This document shows, piece after piece, positions 27,422 through 36,467 of a stretch of 54,038 nucleotides of DNA. The position numbers were made by a program, and so were the translations under genes. Origin of the DNA: Roseateles sp. (lineage in GTDB: Bacteria; Pseudomonadota; Gammaproteobacteria; Burkholderiales; Burkholderiaceae_C); NCBI GenBank assembly GCA_015657635.1, contig JACDQM010000102.1:1-54038 (forward strand), in the 5' to 3' direction. Position 1 is the stretch's first letter, and each line of letters opens with the position of its first letter. Below the pieces are notes generated by a model. It saw only the letters and a program-made list of their open reading frames with translations, had not been told where the DNA came from and made no database searches.

Positions 27422-29390
27422 GGGCTGTGCGGCACTCGTCAGCGCGCTGCTGGTGCTGGCCGGGCTGATGTCGGGAGCAGCTGCGGCAAGCAGCGAATCA
27501 GTGCCCAGCGAACTAAGCCTTGAGCAGCTGCTGCGCCAGAGTCTGCCGGTCGAGCCCCGGGACCTGGAGGTGACGACCAGCTCCCGGTTCGCGCAGAGTG
27601 CGGCGCAAGCGCCCGGCATCACCTATGTGCTCTCTGGCGATGAAATCCGCCTGCGTGGGCTGCGCAATCTGGCCGACGTGTTGCGCCAGCTGCCAGGTTT
27701 GTACGTCACCAGCAACGGCATCCTGACGTTTGTCGGGGCAAGAGGCCTTGGGCGGCCTGCGGACATCAACAGCCGCCTGCTGATCCTGCTGGATGGCATG
27801 CGCCTCAACGAGAACTTCTATGACGCGGCGCCAGTGGGTGAGGACTTCCCGATCGACATCGAGCTTGTCGATCGCGTCGAGTTCTCGCCCGGTCCAGGCG
27901 GTGCGGTGTACGGGAACAATGCCTTCCTTGGTGTCATCAGCATCACGACGCGACGTGCCGGCTCGGGCGCGGGGCTGCGCTGGACCGCCGGCGTTGATTC
28001 GCAGCGCGGCTATCGCAGTGGGCTGAGCTGGGCTCAGCGCAGCGATGGCGGCGTCGAATGGGGCCTGACCGCCAGCGCCTACCAACGGCCGGAGATGTAC
28101 ACGCCGGTCGATGAAGCTGAGTTCCAGTCAGCCCGCTCGCAGCAGCTCAACTGGGAGCGCAGCCGCAAGCTGCTGGGCTATGGCAGCTGGCGCGGGCTCA
28201 GGCTTCAGCTTGGGCTCAACAGTTACAACCGGGGTACGCCGTCCTTGTTGGGCAATGGGCCACAGCCCGAACTGGGGCAGGCGAACGACCTGAACGACCA
28301 CGGATTCCTGCAGCTGGCTTATGACACCGGGCTGGGTGATGGTTGGGATCTTGCCGCGCGCTTCTCGGCCCAGCAGATGCGCTATCGGCAGGAAACGCCG
28401 TTCATTCTGGAGACCGGGGAGAGGGGGCGATTCCGTGTTCAGTCCCTCGGACAGTGGCGCAATCTTGAGGTGCAGGTCCGGCGTCAGCTGACCCATCACC
28501 ATCGCCTGACCGCAGGGCTTGAGGTGCAGGATGACGACCGGCAGGATCTGGTGTTCCGCGCGCTGGGGGCAGAGCCGCTGCAGGTCTATCAGCATCAGGG
28601 GCACAGGATCGGCCTCTTCCTGCAGGACGAATGGCAGGTTGCGGGCCCGCATCTGCTCGTGCTTGGCGTTCGGCGAGATGGCAACAGCAACAGCGGCTCG
28701 CTGTGGGTCCCGCGCCTGGCATGGGTCTGGACCGCTTCCGCGGACGCCAGTCTTCGGTTGATGTACGGTGGGGCGTTCCGCCAGCCCAATCTCTACGAGA
28801 CCATGGTGAACTCCTTCAGTTTCCAAGGCGTGCCTCGGCCGGAACGCATTCGCACCGTGGAGCTGGGGTGGGACGCGCGCCTGACATCGGCGCTGCGCTA
28901 TCACGTCTCCGCCTTCGATTCCGAACTGCGCAACCTGATCAGCCTCGATGGCGAAGGGTTCTCCTACATCAATGCCGACCGTGTCCGCAGCCGAGGGCTG
29001 GAGTTCGGGTTGGAACAGCGCTGGCAGAGCGGCGCGCAATTCAGCCTGGCGCTGTCCTTGCAACGCAGCCTCGATCAGAGCGGCGCCTTGCTGCACAACT
29101 CGCCCCGGACCTTGGTCAAACTGAACCACCGCCAGCCCCTGAGCGATGCGCTCTCCATTGCGTGGCAGCTCTACAGCGTCAGCCGCAGGAGCACCGCGCT
29201 GGATGACCTTCCTGGCTACGCCAAGCAGAACCTCCACCTGCTGTGGCGGGCCAAGGAAGGGCTTGACGTGTCACTGGGCGTGCACAACCTGACGGCAACG
29301 CGGAGCTACGACCGCACCTCGCCGTTCGGTTTTGCGATTCGGCAGCCCGGGCGCAGCCTTCAGTTGGCGACTGAGTGGCGGCTCCGATGA
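27405..29390 (+). CDS. TonB-dependent outer-membrane receptor
   Basis: This 661-residue protein has a signal peptide (about 1-27), then LEVTTSSRFAQS, which resembles a TonB box region. A plug domain follows with LRNLADVLRQLPGLYV, LLILLDGMRLNE and VYGNNAFLGVISI, and the rest is a beta barrel of about 500 residues. Plug and barrel have the usual proportions. The substrate cannot be told, though the N-terminal pattern is shared with receptors found near c-di-GMP genes. The start at 27405 has GGAGG 8 bases upstream and lies inside the end of the cyclase gene. The stop overlaps the YfiR-like gene by 4 bases. Confidence 0.92.
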   Translation: MRRSREGCAALVSALLVLAGLMSGAAAASSESVPSELSLEQLLRQSLPVEPRDLEVTTSSRFAQSAAQAPGITYVLSGDEIRLRGLRNLADVLRQLPGLYVTSNGILTFVGARGLGRPADINSRLLILLDGMRLNENFYDAAPVGEDFPIDIELVDRVEFSPGPGGAVYGNNAFLGVISITTRRAGSGAGLRWTAGVDSQRGYRSGLSWAQRSDGGVEWGLTASAYQRPEMYTPVDEAEFQSARSQQLNWERSRKLLGYGSWRGLRLQLGLNSYNRGTPSLLGNGPQPELGQANDLNDHGFLQLAYDTGLGDGWDLAARFSAQQMRYRQETPFILETGERGRFRVQSLGQWRNLEVQVRRQLTHHHRLTAGLEVQDDDRQDLVFRALGAEPLQVYQHQGHRIGLFLQDEWQVAGPHLLVLGVRRDGNSNSGSLWVPRLAWVWTASADASLRLMYGGAFRQPNLYETMVNSFSFQGVPRPERIRTVELGWDARLTSALRYHVSAFDSELRNLISLDGEGFSYINADRVRSRGLEFGLEQRWQSGAQFSLALSLQRSLDQSGALLHNSPRTLVKLNHRQPLSDALSIAWQLYSVSRRSTALDDLPGYAKQNLHLLWRAKEGLDVSLGVHNLTATRSYDRTSPFGFAIRQPGRSLQLATEWRLR

Positions 29391-29929
29391 AGCCAGGCCT
29401 GACTGCCCGCTGCTTGCTTTGCATGGTCCGGCTGCTTCTGGCAGCAGCGGTGGGGCTGGGCACGGGCATGGCGGCTTTCGCCAACCCGCAGGAGGCGCAG
29501 CTCAAGGCGGCCTTCATCTACCGGTTTGCGCAGTACACCGACTGGCCGCCGCCGCCCATGCGTGAGTTCAATTACTGCCTGGTCGGCGCCGGCCCCTTGC
29601 AGTCGGCCTTGCAGGACGTCAGCGCCAAGCCCTTGTCTGGTGTGCCGGCGCAATTTCGCGTGATCCAGTCGCCGAAGCAGGCTGAGGATTGCCAGGTGCT
29701 GGTGCTGGTGGATCTGGACCGCTTGAGCTGGCAGCGCTGGATCAATTCGCTCAAGGACGAGCCGGTTCTGCTGGTAGGGGACACGCCGGATGCGTACCGC
29801 GCAGGGGCGGTGTTCACGCTGGTGCTTGAGCCCAATGGCTTGGCGTTCCGGGTGAACAACAGCGAGGCGCGTCGTCGCGGGCTGGTGCTCAGCTCCCAGG
29901 TGCTGAAACTCGCGCGTGAGGTGCGCTGA
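29387..29929 (+). CDS. YfiR/DUF4154 family periplasmic protein
   Basis: This 180-residue protein has a signal peptide (about 1-27, ending GMAAFA). Its mature domain begins with the DUF4154 pattern A-x-x-K-A-A-F-I-Y-x-F-A-x-Y-T-x-W-P and includes NYCLVG and DCQVLVLVD. In Pseudomonas, YfiR sits in the periplasm and holds the cyclase YfiN inactive until redox or envelope signals release it. The two mature cysteines here fit one of the YfiR disulfides; the second pair is missing. The start ATG overlaps the receptor stop (ATGA). The gene converges on fliR with only 7 bases between stops. Confidence 0.88.
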   Translation: MKPGLTARCLLCMVRLLLAAAVGLGTGMAAFANPQEAQLKAAFIYRFAQYTDWPPPPMREFNYCLVGAGPLQSALQDVSAKPLSGVPAQFRVIQSPKQAEDCQVLVLVDLDRLSWQRWINSLKDEPVLLVGDTPDAYRAGAVFTLVLEPNGLAFRVNNSEARRRGLVLSSQVLKLAREVR

Positions 29930-29936
29930 GGCGCCT

Positions 29937-30701
29937 TCAGCTGAACGCGGCCAGCATCCGCTCCAGCGCCGTCATGAACGGCGTCTGCATCAGCGGCAGC
30001 GTGGCGAGCATGCCGACCAGACCGATGCTCACCGTCAAGGGGAAGCCGACGGCGAACACGCTGATCTGCGGCGCCACCCGAGAGATCACGCCGAGCACCA
30101 GATTCACGAACATCAGCATCGTGATCAAGGGCAGGGCAATCCACAGGCCGATGCGGAAGATTTCGGCGCCCCAGACCTGAGGCTGGGCCACGCGCAGGAA
30201 GCGAAAAGGCTCCTCGCCGACCGGAAAGACGGTGAAGCTCTGCACCAGCGCGTTGATCAGCAGCAGGTGGCCGTTGATGGCGATGAACAGGAAGGCCACC
30301 AGCGCGCCGAAGAAGCGTGCTGTCGAGGTGCCCTGGCTGCCGGTGGCGGGGTCAAAGAAGCCGGCGAAGTTCAGGCCCATCTGCAGGCCGATCAGCTCGC
30401 CGGCAAACTCCAGCGAGGCGAACACCACGCGCACCGCAAAGCCCATCGCCAGGCCGATCAGCAGCTGCTGCGACACCAGCAAGAGCAGCAGCGGTGGCGA
30501 GTCCAGCGGCACCACCGGCATCGGCGGCAGCGAGGCCTGGGCCGCGATGGCGACGAACATCGCCAGCCCGACGCGCACGCGCATCGGCATATTGCGCTGG
30601 CTGAAGATCGGCAGGCCGGCGAACAGCGCCAGCGTGCGGATGAAGGGCCACAGCAGCGGTGTCAGCCAGGCCAGCAGCTGGGCTTCTGTGACAGCGAACA
30701 C
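29937..30701 (-). CDS. fliR: Flagellar biosynthesis protein FliR
   Basis: This 254-residue multi-spanning membrane protein is part of the FliPQR core of the flagellar type III export gate. Recognisable segments are FIRTLALFAGLPIFSQRNMP near residue 20 and the hydrophobic spans through PLTVSIGLVGMLATLPLM near the C-terminus. The start codon is GTG with no strong ribosome site, 17 bases after fliQ, so translation may depend on coupling. It is the last gene of the fliL-to-fliR run. Confidence 0.96.
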   Translation of the reverse strand: MFAVTEAQLLAWLTPLLWPFIRTLALFAGLPIFSQRNMPMRVRVGLAMFVAIAAQASLPPMPVVPLDSPPLLLLLVSQQLLIGLAMGFAVRVVFASLEFAGELIGLQMGLNFAGFFDPATGSQGTSTARFFGALVAFLFIAINGHLLLINALVQSFTVFPVGEEPFRFLRVAQPQVWGAEIFRIGLWIALPLITMLMFVNLVLGVISRVAPQISVFAVGFPLTVSIGLVGMLATLPLMQTPFMTALERMLAAFS

Positions 30702-30718
30702 GGCGTTGTTTCTTTGAG

Positions 30719-30988
30719 TCAGCCGACCACTTGCGGAATGGTCTGCAGCGTGCGCTGGATGTACTCGACCAGCGTGGTCATCATCCAGGGGCCGGCCACG
30801 CCCATCACGACGACGGCGGCCACCACCTTGGGCACAAAGGACAGCGTGGCCTCGTTGATCTGCGTGGCGGCCTGGAACACGCTGACCAGCACGCCCACCA
30901 GCAGCACCGTCAGCAGGATCGGTGCAGCCACCAGCAGCAGCATGTACAGGCCTTGCTGGCCGAAGGTGAAGACTTGTTGTGCATCCAT
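30719..30988 (-). CDS. fliQ: Flagellar biosynthesis protein FliQ
   Basis: This 89-residue protein has two membrane helices, the standard FliQ size and layout, with LVGVLVSVFQAATQINEATL as the conserved loop between them. It packs around FliP and FliR in the export gate. It lies 13 bases after fliP. Confidence 0.97.
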   Translation of the reverse strand: MDAQQVFTFGQQGLYMLLLVAAPILLTVLLVGVLVSVFQAATQINEATLSFVPKVVAAVVVMGVAGPWMMTTLVEYIQRTLQTIPQVVG

Positions 30989-31001
30989 GATGGCTTGGCG
31001 G

Positions 31002-31790
31002 TCAGGTGACGAAGGAGGCGGCGAGCGAGCCGATCAGCAGGTTCCAGCCGTCGGCCAGCACAAACAGCATCAGCTTGAAGGGCAGGGCGACCAGCACCGG
31101 TGACAGCATCACCATGCCCAGGCTCATCAACACGCTGGAGACGATCATGTCGATCACCAGGAAGGGAATGAAGATCAGGAACGCGATCTGGAACGCGCTC
31201 TTCAGCTCGCTGGTGACGAAGGCCGGTACCAGCACGCGAAAGGGCACGTTCTCGGGCTTCACCGAGGCATCAAGCTTGGCCAGGCGCGAGAACAGCGCCA
31301 CGTCCGCCTGGCGTGTCTGCTTCAGCATGAAGCTGCGCATCGGCACCTCGGCACGCTTGAGCGCTTCGTCGAAGGCGATCTGGTTGGTGGAGTAGGGCTG
31401 CCAAGCCTCGCTGTAGACCTTGTCCAGCGTCGGGCTCATCACGAAGAAGGTCAGGAACAGCGACAGGCCGATGATCACCTGGTTGGGCGGAGCCGCCTGC
31501 GTGCCGAGCGCCTGGCGCATCAGCGACAGCACGATCACGATGCGGGTGAAGCCCGTCATCATCAAGAGCACCGCGGGCAGGAAGCCCAGGGCGGTGAAGA
31601 ACAGCAGGGTCTGGATCGGCACCGAGTAGCTGCTGCCGCCCGCACCCTGGCCGATCAGCAGCGGCAGCGTGGCTCCGCCACCCGAACTTTGCGCTAAAGC
31701 TGCTGCAGAGGCTGTCGATAACACCGACAGGGTCAAGCCTTGCCTGAGCCAGCGCGGCAGCGAAAAAACACGGAGGCGGTCAGGATGCAT
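31002..31790 (-). CDS. fliP: Flagellar biosynthesis protein FliP
   Basis: This 262-residue export-gate protein has a cleavable signal peptide (about 1-34, ending AALAQ), as is usual for FliP, and four membrane segments. Conserved parts include [37 protein letters not shown] and the C-terminal [15 protein letters not shown]. The start at 31790 (MHPDRL) has GGGAG upstream and overlaps the end of fliO by 11 bases. Confidence 0.96.
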   Translation of the reverse strand: MHPDRLRVFSLPRWLRQGLTLSVLSTASAAALAQSSGGGATLPLLIGQGAGGSSYSVPIQTLLFFTALGFLPAVLLMMTGFTRIVIVLSLMRQALGTQAAPPNQVIIGLSLFLTFFVMSPTLDKVYSEAWQPYSTNQIAFDEALKRAEVPMRSFMLKQTRQADVALFSRLAKLDASVKPENVPFRVLVPAFVTSELKSAFQIAFLIFIPFLVIDMIVSSVLMSLGMVMLSPVLVALPFKLMLFVLADGWNLLIGSLAASFVT

Positions 31791-32127
31791 GCTCGTCTCC
31801 CGTCGCATTGCCGCGCATGCGCGCCATCAGCTGCTGCGCAAAGGGGGCAGCCGTGGCGCTCGGCGCCTCGGCTTGCGGCGCCATCACATGCAGGGTGCTG
31901 ATCTGTTGCGGCGTCACGCCCAGCACCAGCCAGCGCCTGTCTTCGCCGTGGCCGACTTCGACCGTCACGATGCGTTGATTCGGCGACAGCGGCAGCACCG
32001 CCACGCTGCGCATCTGGCCCTGGACTGCGCCGCCGCCCAGCGGTGTGCGCTTGAGCAGCCACAGCGCCAAGGGGATCAGCGCGATGATCGCAGCGAACCA
32101 GAGCAGGGGGAGGAGGGAGTTGTTCAT
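31780..32127 (-). CDS. fliO: Flagellar biosynthesis protein FliO
   Basis: This 115-residue protein has one N-terminal membrane helix ([21 protein letters not shown]) and a small cytoplasmic domain with RTPLGGG and [21 protein letters not shown], the typical FliO pattern. FliO helps assemble the FliP ring. The start at 32127 was chosen for the family N-terminus. It lies between fliN and fliP and overlaps fliP. Confidence 0.92.
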   Translation of the reverse strand: MNNSLLPLLWFAAIIALIPLALWLLKRTPLGGGAVQGQMRSVAVLPLSPNQRIVTVEVGHGEDRRWLVLGVTPQQISTLHVMAPQAEAPSATAAPFAQQLMARMRGNATGDEHAS

Positions 32128-32240
32128 GGCGGGACCATTGTGTCCCGCGTGCTGCGGCAGCAATCGCTCGGAGAGGCGGCGCTTTAGGGCGGATTTCGGG
32201 CCTTGCGGCCGGCCAGGCTCAAGCCCGGCTCTGCACTTGC

Positions 32241-32678
32241 TCAGGCCTTGCTCAGGCGCCGCATGCGCTCGGACGGCGTGACGATGTCGGTCAGGCGGAT
32301 ACCGAACTTGTCGTTCACCACCACCACCTCGCCCTGTGCGATCAGGTAGCCATTGACCAGCACATCCATTGGCTCGCCGGCCAGTGCATCGAGCTCGACC
32401 ACCGAGCCCTGCGCCAGCTGCAGGATGTTCTTGATCGGAATGCGCGTGCGACCCAACTCAACCGTCAGCTGGACCGGGATGTCCAGGATCATGTTGATGT
32501 CGTTGCCCGGCATATTGCCTGGCGTGGGCGCGAAATTGGCGAAGCTGGCTGGCGCCACCTGTTCGGCGGCGGCCTGCACTTCCTCGGCCACTTCGGCGGG
32601 CTTGGACTCGGCGAGTGCCGCGGCCCATTCGGCCGCCATCGCGTCCTGTTCTTCTTGAGTTGGGCTGTCAGGTGACAT
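32241..32678 (-). CDS. fliN: Flagellar motor switch protein FliN
   Basis: This 145-residue protein has a variable acidic N-terminus and a C-terminal SpoA domain with DIPVQLTVELGRTRIPIKNI and NGYLIAQGEVVVVNDKFGIR. It forms the base of the C-ring and binds CheY-P and FliH. Its ATG lies inside the end of fliM (11-base overlap). Confidence 0.97.
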   Translation of the reverse strand: MSPDSPTQEEQDAMAAEWAAALAESKPAEVAEEVQAAAEQVAPASFANFAPTPGNMPGNDINMILDIPVQLTVELGRTRIPIKNILQLAQGSVVELDALAGEPMDVLVNGYLIAQGEVVVVNDKFGIRLTDIVTPSERMRRLSKA

Positions 32679-33672
32679 TTCGGGCTCCCAGCCAGCCCTG
32701 GTCCGGGCTGGTCAGCATCTTGTCCACTTTGATGGAGTACTTGCCGTTCGACGTGCCGTAATGGCAGTCGAACACAGGCACCCCGTCGACCTTGGCGTGG
32801 ATCATCGCTTCGAGGTCGAGCTCGATGAAATCGCCAGGCTTGAAGGCCAGCAGCTGTTCGACCGTGGCCGGCGCATGGCCCAGCTCGGCCACCAGTTCAA
32901 CTTCGGCCGCCTGGATCTGGTGCTTGAGCAGATTCACCCAGCGGCGGTCTGGCTCTGCGGAATCGCCGACCGTGGTCGAGTACAGCACGTCTCGAATCGG
33001 CTCCAGCGTGGAGTAGGGGATGCAGAAGTACACCGTGCCGGTGGTCTCGCCCACTTCCAGCGTGAACGAGGTCGAGACCACGATCTCGCTGGGCGTGGCG
33101 ATATTGGCGAACTGTGGCTGCATCTCCGAGCGCTGGTACTCCAGCTCCAGCGGATAGACGCCTTTCCAGGCCTTCTGGTATTCGGCCGTGATGACCTCCA
33201 CCAGGCGCAGGATCACGCGCTGCTCGGTGGCCGAGAAGTCGCGACCCTCGATGCGCGCATGGAACTTGCCGATGCCGCCGAACAGCGAATCGATCACCGC
33301 GAACACCAGGGTCGGGTCGCAGACGATCAGGCCCGAGCCGCGCAGCGGCTTGACCGAAACGATGTTGAAGTTGGTCGGCACCACGATCTCGCGCAGGAAG
33401 GCCGAATACTTCTGCACCTTGATGCCGCCGATCGCCACTTCCGGGCTCTTGCGGATGAAGTTGAACAGGCCGACGCGGATGTTGCGGGCAAAACGCTCGT
33501 TGATGATCTCCATCGTGGGCATGCGCCCACGAACGATGCGTTCCTGGCTGGCGAGGTTGTAGTCGCGTATGCCGCCGACCTGTTCCTCTTCCTGCTCAAG
33601 CTTCTGGCTCTCTCCGGTGATGCCTTGCAGCAGGGCATCGACTTCGTCTTGCGAGAGGATTTGCTGGTTCAT
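32668..33672 (-). CDS. fliM: Flagellar motor switch protein FliM
   Basis: This 334-residue C-ring protein begins with the CheY-P-binding helix region ILSQDEVDALLQGITGE. It continues with the middle FliM domain (LFNFIRKSPEVAIG, GSGLIVCDPTLVF) and ends in a SpoA domain (PGDFIELDLEAMIHAKVDG). Length and motifs are normal. GGAGG precedes the start. Confidence 0.98.
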   Translation of the reverse strand: MNQQILSQDEVDALLQGITGESQKLEQEEEQVGGIRDYNLASQERIVRGRMPTMEIINERFARNIRVGLFNFIRKSPEVAIGGIKVQKYSAFLREIVVPTNFNIVSVKPLRGSGLIVCDPTLVFAVIDSLFGGIGKFHARIEGRDFSATEQRVILRLVEVITAEYQKAWKGVYPLELEYQRSEMQPQFANIATPSEIVVSTSFTLEVGETTGTVYFCIPYSTLEPIRDVLYSTTVGDSAEPDRRWVNLLKHQIQAAEVELVAELGHAPATVEQLLAFKPGDFIELDLEAMIHAKVDGVPVFDCHYGTSNGKYSIKVDKMLTSPDQGWLGARNVT

Positions 33673-33775
33673 TGCGGGCCTCCGACTTTCCGGGACGCGT
33701 CATCCAGCAGCCAGCAGCGCAGGCGCTTGGCCTTCTGCGGGTGGGTGACGAAGTCAGCAGGGCAGTTCATGATGA

Positions 33776-34372
33776 CTACTGGACGATGAAGTTGGAGAAG
33801 TGAACATTCAGAACCGGGCTCACGACGGAGGGCTTCTTCTTTTTCTTCTTCTTCTTGGGCGCTTCATCCGGCGGCGGTTCTTCCTCTTCGTCGTCGAGTT
33901 CGATACCCATGGGGCGCACCGCCTCGCGATTGATCTCCTTGGCCAGCTTCTGCTTGCCTTCCAGGCTCAGCAAGTCGGCGGCCATCTTGTGCGACAGCAC
34001 CATCAGGATGTTGCTGCGGATGGCCGGCATGTACAGCTTGACCTGCTCGCCGAACTTGGCGTCCACCACCTCCAGCGTGACGCCGACCTGGGCGAAGCGA
34101 TCGACATCCCGGTCCGCCAAGTTGACGGTGAAGGGCTCCAGCGGCACGAACACCGGTGGCGTGCCCGGCTTGGGCGCGGCTGCGGGCGTGTGGACGGCGG
34201 CAGCCGCCTCCTCGCCTTCCTCGCCGTCGGCCGGGGCTTTCTTCTTCAGCAGCAGCATGGCCGCAACGCCGCCACCCAGCACCAACACCAGCACGACGGC
34301 AATGATGATGATGAGCTTTTTCTTGCCTCCGCTGGCGGGCGGGGCGTCAGCGGCTGCTGGCGGCGTGGCCAT
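33776..34372 (-). CDS. fliL: Flagellar basal-body-associated protein FliL
   Basis: This 198-residue protein has one N-terminal membrane helix (KKLIIIIAVVLVLVLGGGVA) followed by the stomatin-like periplasmic domain with FVPLEPFTVNL and ends VLNVHFSNFIVQ. It supports the stator around the motor. An acidic, Pro-rich and poly-Lys insert (DDEEEE then eight Lys) sits before the last strand and makes it longer than many FliL proteins. The start at 34372 has AGGAG upstream. It heads the fliL-to-fliR run after a 157-base gap from fliK. Confidence 0.95.
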   Translation of the reverse strand: MATPPAAADAPPASGGKKKLIIIIAVVLVLVLGGGVAAMLLLKKKAPADGEEGEEAAAAVHTPAAAPKPGTPPVFVPLEPFTVNLADRDVDRFAQVGVTLEVVDAKFGEQVKLYMPAIRSNILMVLSHKMAADLLSLEGKQKLAKEINREAVRPMGIELDDEEEEPPPDEAPKKKKKKKKPSVVSPVLNVHFSNFIVQ

Positions 34373-34529
34373 AAGGACTCCTAGATGCTGTCTGCGGCGG
34401 TGGCATGGCATGTGCGCCTGCCACCGCGGATGATGCCTTGATTATTGAGAAATCGCCCGGCACGCATGCCGCGAATAGCGGGGTAAAACGGCCGGACGCG
34501 TATGCCAGCCATGAACAGGACTCAGTCGT

Positions 34530-35927
34530 TCAGGCATAGACGTCGACGACGCCGCGCAGCTGGCGCGGCGGCGGTGCGGCAGCGCTTGCGGCAGAAGCTC
34601 CGCCCTCGTCCTCTGAGCTGTCAGCATTGCGGCTCTGGCGGCTGTTCTGATCGGACGCCTGCGCTTGGCGCTGTCCCGCCGACTGCTGGAACACGCCGCC
34701 GCCGCTGAGCGTCAGCCCCTGGTCTCTCAGGGCGCTGGCCAGCTCGGGCAGGCTGTGCTCAAGCACGTTGCGGGTCTCGCTGCTCTCGGCATGGAAGGAA
34801 ATCTGCGCCTGCTGGCCGTCCATCACGATCTGTACCGACACCGGGCCCATTTCAGCCGGGTTCAGATGCAGTTCGGCGCGCTGCACGCCATCGGCGGCCA
34901 ACACGCTCAGGCGAGCGGACATCTCGGTGCTGAACTGCGGCGATTCGAGCCTGGCCGCGACATCCAGTCGGGCGGCGGTTTCGGCGGCTGCCGCCTTGGC
35001 GGCGCCCTGCTGCGCGCCGCTGGTCACAGCGGCAGTGAAAGCCGGCAGCGCGGGGGCGGTCGCCGTCTGTTCGGCATGCTTGAGCTCGGTCGCGAAACTG
35101 GCACCGGCTTCCGCCTGCGACTGTGCGGCCAGCTGCTGCTCGCCCTTGGCGGTGACATCCAGTGCCTGTGCCTGGCTGACCGCGCTCTTGCCGCCGACAT
35201 CGACCGCATCGCTGCGGCTGGGGGCCTTGCTCTCGACCTCCGGCAGCTTGGGCTGCGGGCTCGCCGCTTCGGCCTGCGCCTTGCCGGCCATCAGTCCGGC
35301 ACTTGCGGCCGCAGCCTGTGCGGCGGCGTCCGCACCGCTGGTGCCGCCGTTGCCCGCGGCTTTGGCCGCGGCTGCAGTGTTCAGCGGGCTGGCCAGCTGG
35401 GCGCTCAGCACGGCATCCAGCGTTGGCAGGGCGGGCTCGGTGGATTCGTCCTCGAGGCCGGCCAAGCCGGCCTCATCGGCCGCTTGCAGTGTGGCGCCAT
35501 CCTCGGCCTTGCCTGCTGCGCGCGCGCTGGCCAGGCGCTCATCCGCCTGGCGCAGCGACTGTTCGCGCTCCTGGCTGATCCGGCGCTGCTTCAAGGCCTG
35601 AGCCTGCTGCGTGGTCTGGGCGCCTGCCGGACGGCCCTCCGCCGCTTGCGGCTCGCTGTCGTCGGCAGCTTGCGGCTTGTCGGATTCCGACTCAGCCTGC
35701 GCTTGGCTGCGCTGTTCGCCCTTCTCCCTCACTGCGGCGGGGGCCGGCGCCTGCGCTGGCGCTGCAGCTTGAGCGGGCGGAGGCGCGGCGGGGCCGCTGT
35801 CACGCAGCATCTGCGAGAAGCTGGCACCTGTTTCCGCTGCGCTGCCGCCGAGCTTGGGCGTCACAGCGGCGGCCAGCATTGGCAGCACAGCGTTGGATTT
35901 GACGGTGGAGCTGTTCAGGGACTGCAT
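34530..35927 (-). CDS. fliK: Flagellar hook-length control protein FliK
   Basis: This 465-residue protein is Ala/Gln/Glu-rich and of low complexity over its first 320 residues, as in FliK rulers. The conserved C-terminal switch domain follows with ELHLNPAEMGPVSVQIVMDG and NVLEHSLPELASALRDQG. It measures hook length and triggers the export switch to filament subunits. AAGG precedes the start. Confidence 0.94.
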   Translation of the reverse strand: MQSLNSSTVKSNAVLPMLAAAVTPKLGGSAAETGASFSQMLRDSGPAAPPPAQAAAPAQAPAPAAVREKGEQRSQAQAESESDKPQAADDSEPQAAEGRPAGAQTTQQAQALKQRRISQEREQSLRQADERLASARAAGKAEDGATLQAADEAGLAGLEDESTEPALPTLDAVLSAQLASPLNTAAAAKAAGNGGTSGADAAAQAAAASAGLMAGKAQAEAASPQPKLPEVESKAPSRSDAVDVGGKSAVSQAQALDVTAKGEQQLAAQSQAEAGASFATELKHAEQTATAPALPAFTAAVTSGAQQGAAKAAAAETAARLDVAARLESPQFSTEMSARLSVLAADGVQRAELHLNPAEMGPVSVQIVMDGQQAQISFHAESSETRNVLEHSLPELASALRDQGLTLSGGGVFQQSAGQRQAQASDQNSRQSRNADSSEDEGGASAASAAAPPPRQLRGVVDVYA

Positions 35928-35952
35928 CTTGAACCTTGGTGAGAGGAGAGCT

Positions 35953-36423
35953 TCAGGCGCTCAGGCGCACGAAGGGATTGAACTGGGCCAGGGCGGCGCG
36001 TGCCGCCTGCTCGTCGGTGGCCTTCTGCTCCTGGCGCTGGGCGCTGCGCGACATTTCCGCGCGGCGGCGTTCCAGCAGCTTGCGCACCGAGGCCACGCGC
36101 ATTTCGAGTTCGCGCACCGTGTTCTGGGCGCGCTCGACGCGGGCGTCGTTGTGGTTGGCCACCAGGCCCTGCTGGTCGATGGCCTGATCCAGGCGCAGGC
36201 CGAAGTTCTGATAGCAGCCCAGGATGTCGATGCTGGAACCGCGCGCGAACTGCTGGGTCCAACGCTGCTGGTACTCGCTGCGGTACTGTCCCAGCTGATC
36301 AGCTTGGGCACGCGCAGCCTCGGCCACACGGCGCACTTCTTGCAGATGCGCAAGCGCCTGATCGCGCTCGGCTTCGGCGCGTTCCAGCAGGATGCTGAGG
36401 GTTTGCAGATTCGTAGTGCTCAT
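35953..36423 (-). CDS. fliJ: Flagellar export protein FliJ
   Basis: This 156-residue protein is almost entirely coiled coil, with the FliJ layout: LSILLERAEAERDQALAHL at the start and RVASVRKLLERRRAE near the end. It docks in the FliI ATPase ring. AAGGA precedes the start, and it lies between fliI and fliK. Confidence 0.93.
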   Translation of the reverse strand: MSTTNLQTLSILLERAEAERDQALAHLQEVRRVAEAARAQADQLGQYRSEYQQRWTQQFARGSSIDILGCYQNFGLRLDQAIDQQGLVANHNDARVERAQNTVRELEMRVASVRKLLERRRAEMSRSAQRQEQKATDEQAARAALAQFNPFVRLSA

Positions 36424-36467
36424 GGCGATCCTTGTACAGCTCTCCGTCTATCGCTTATCGGCCGAAA

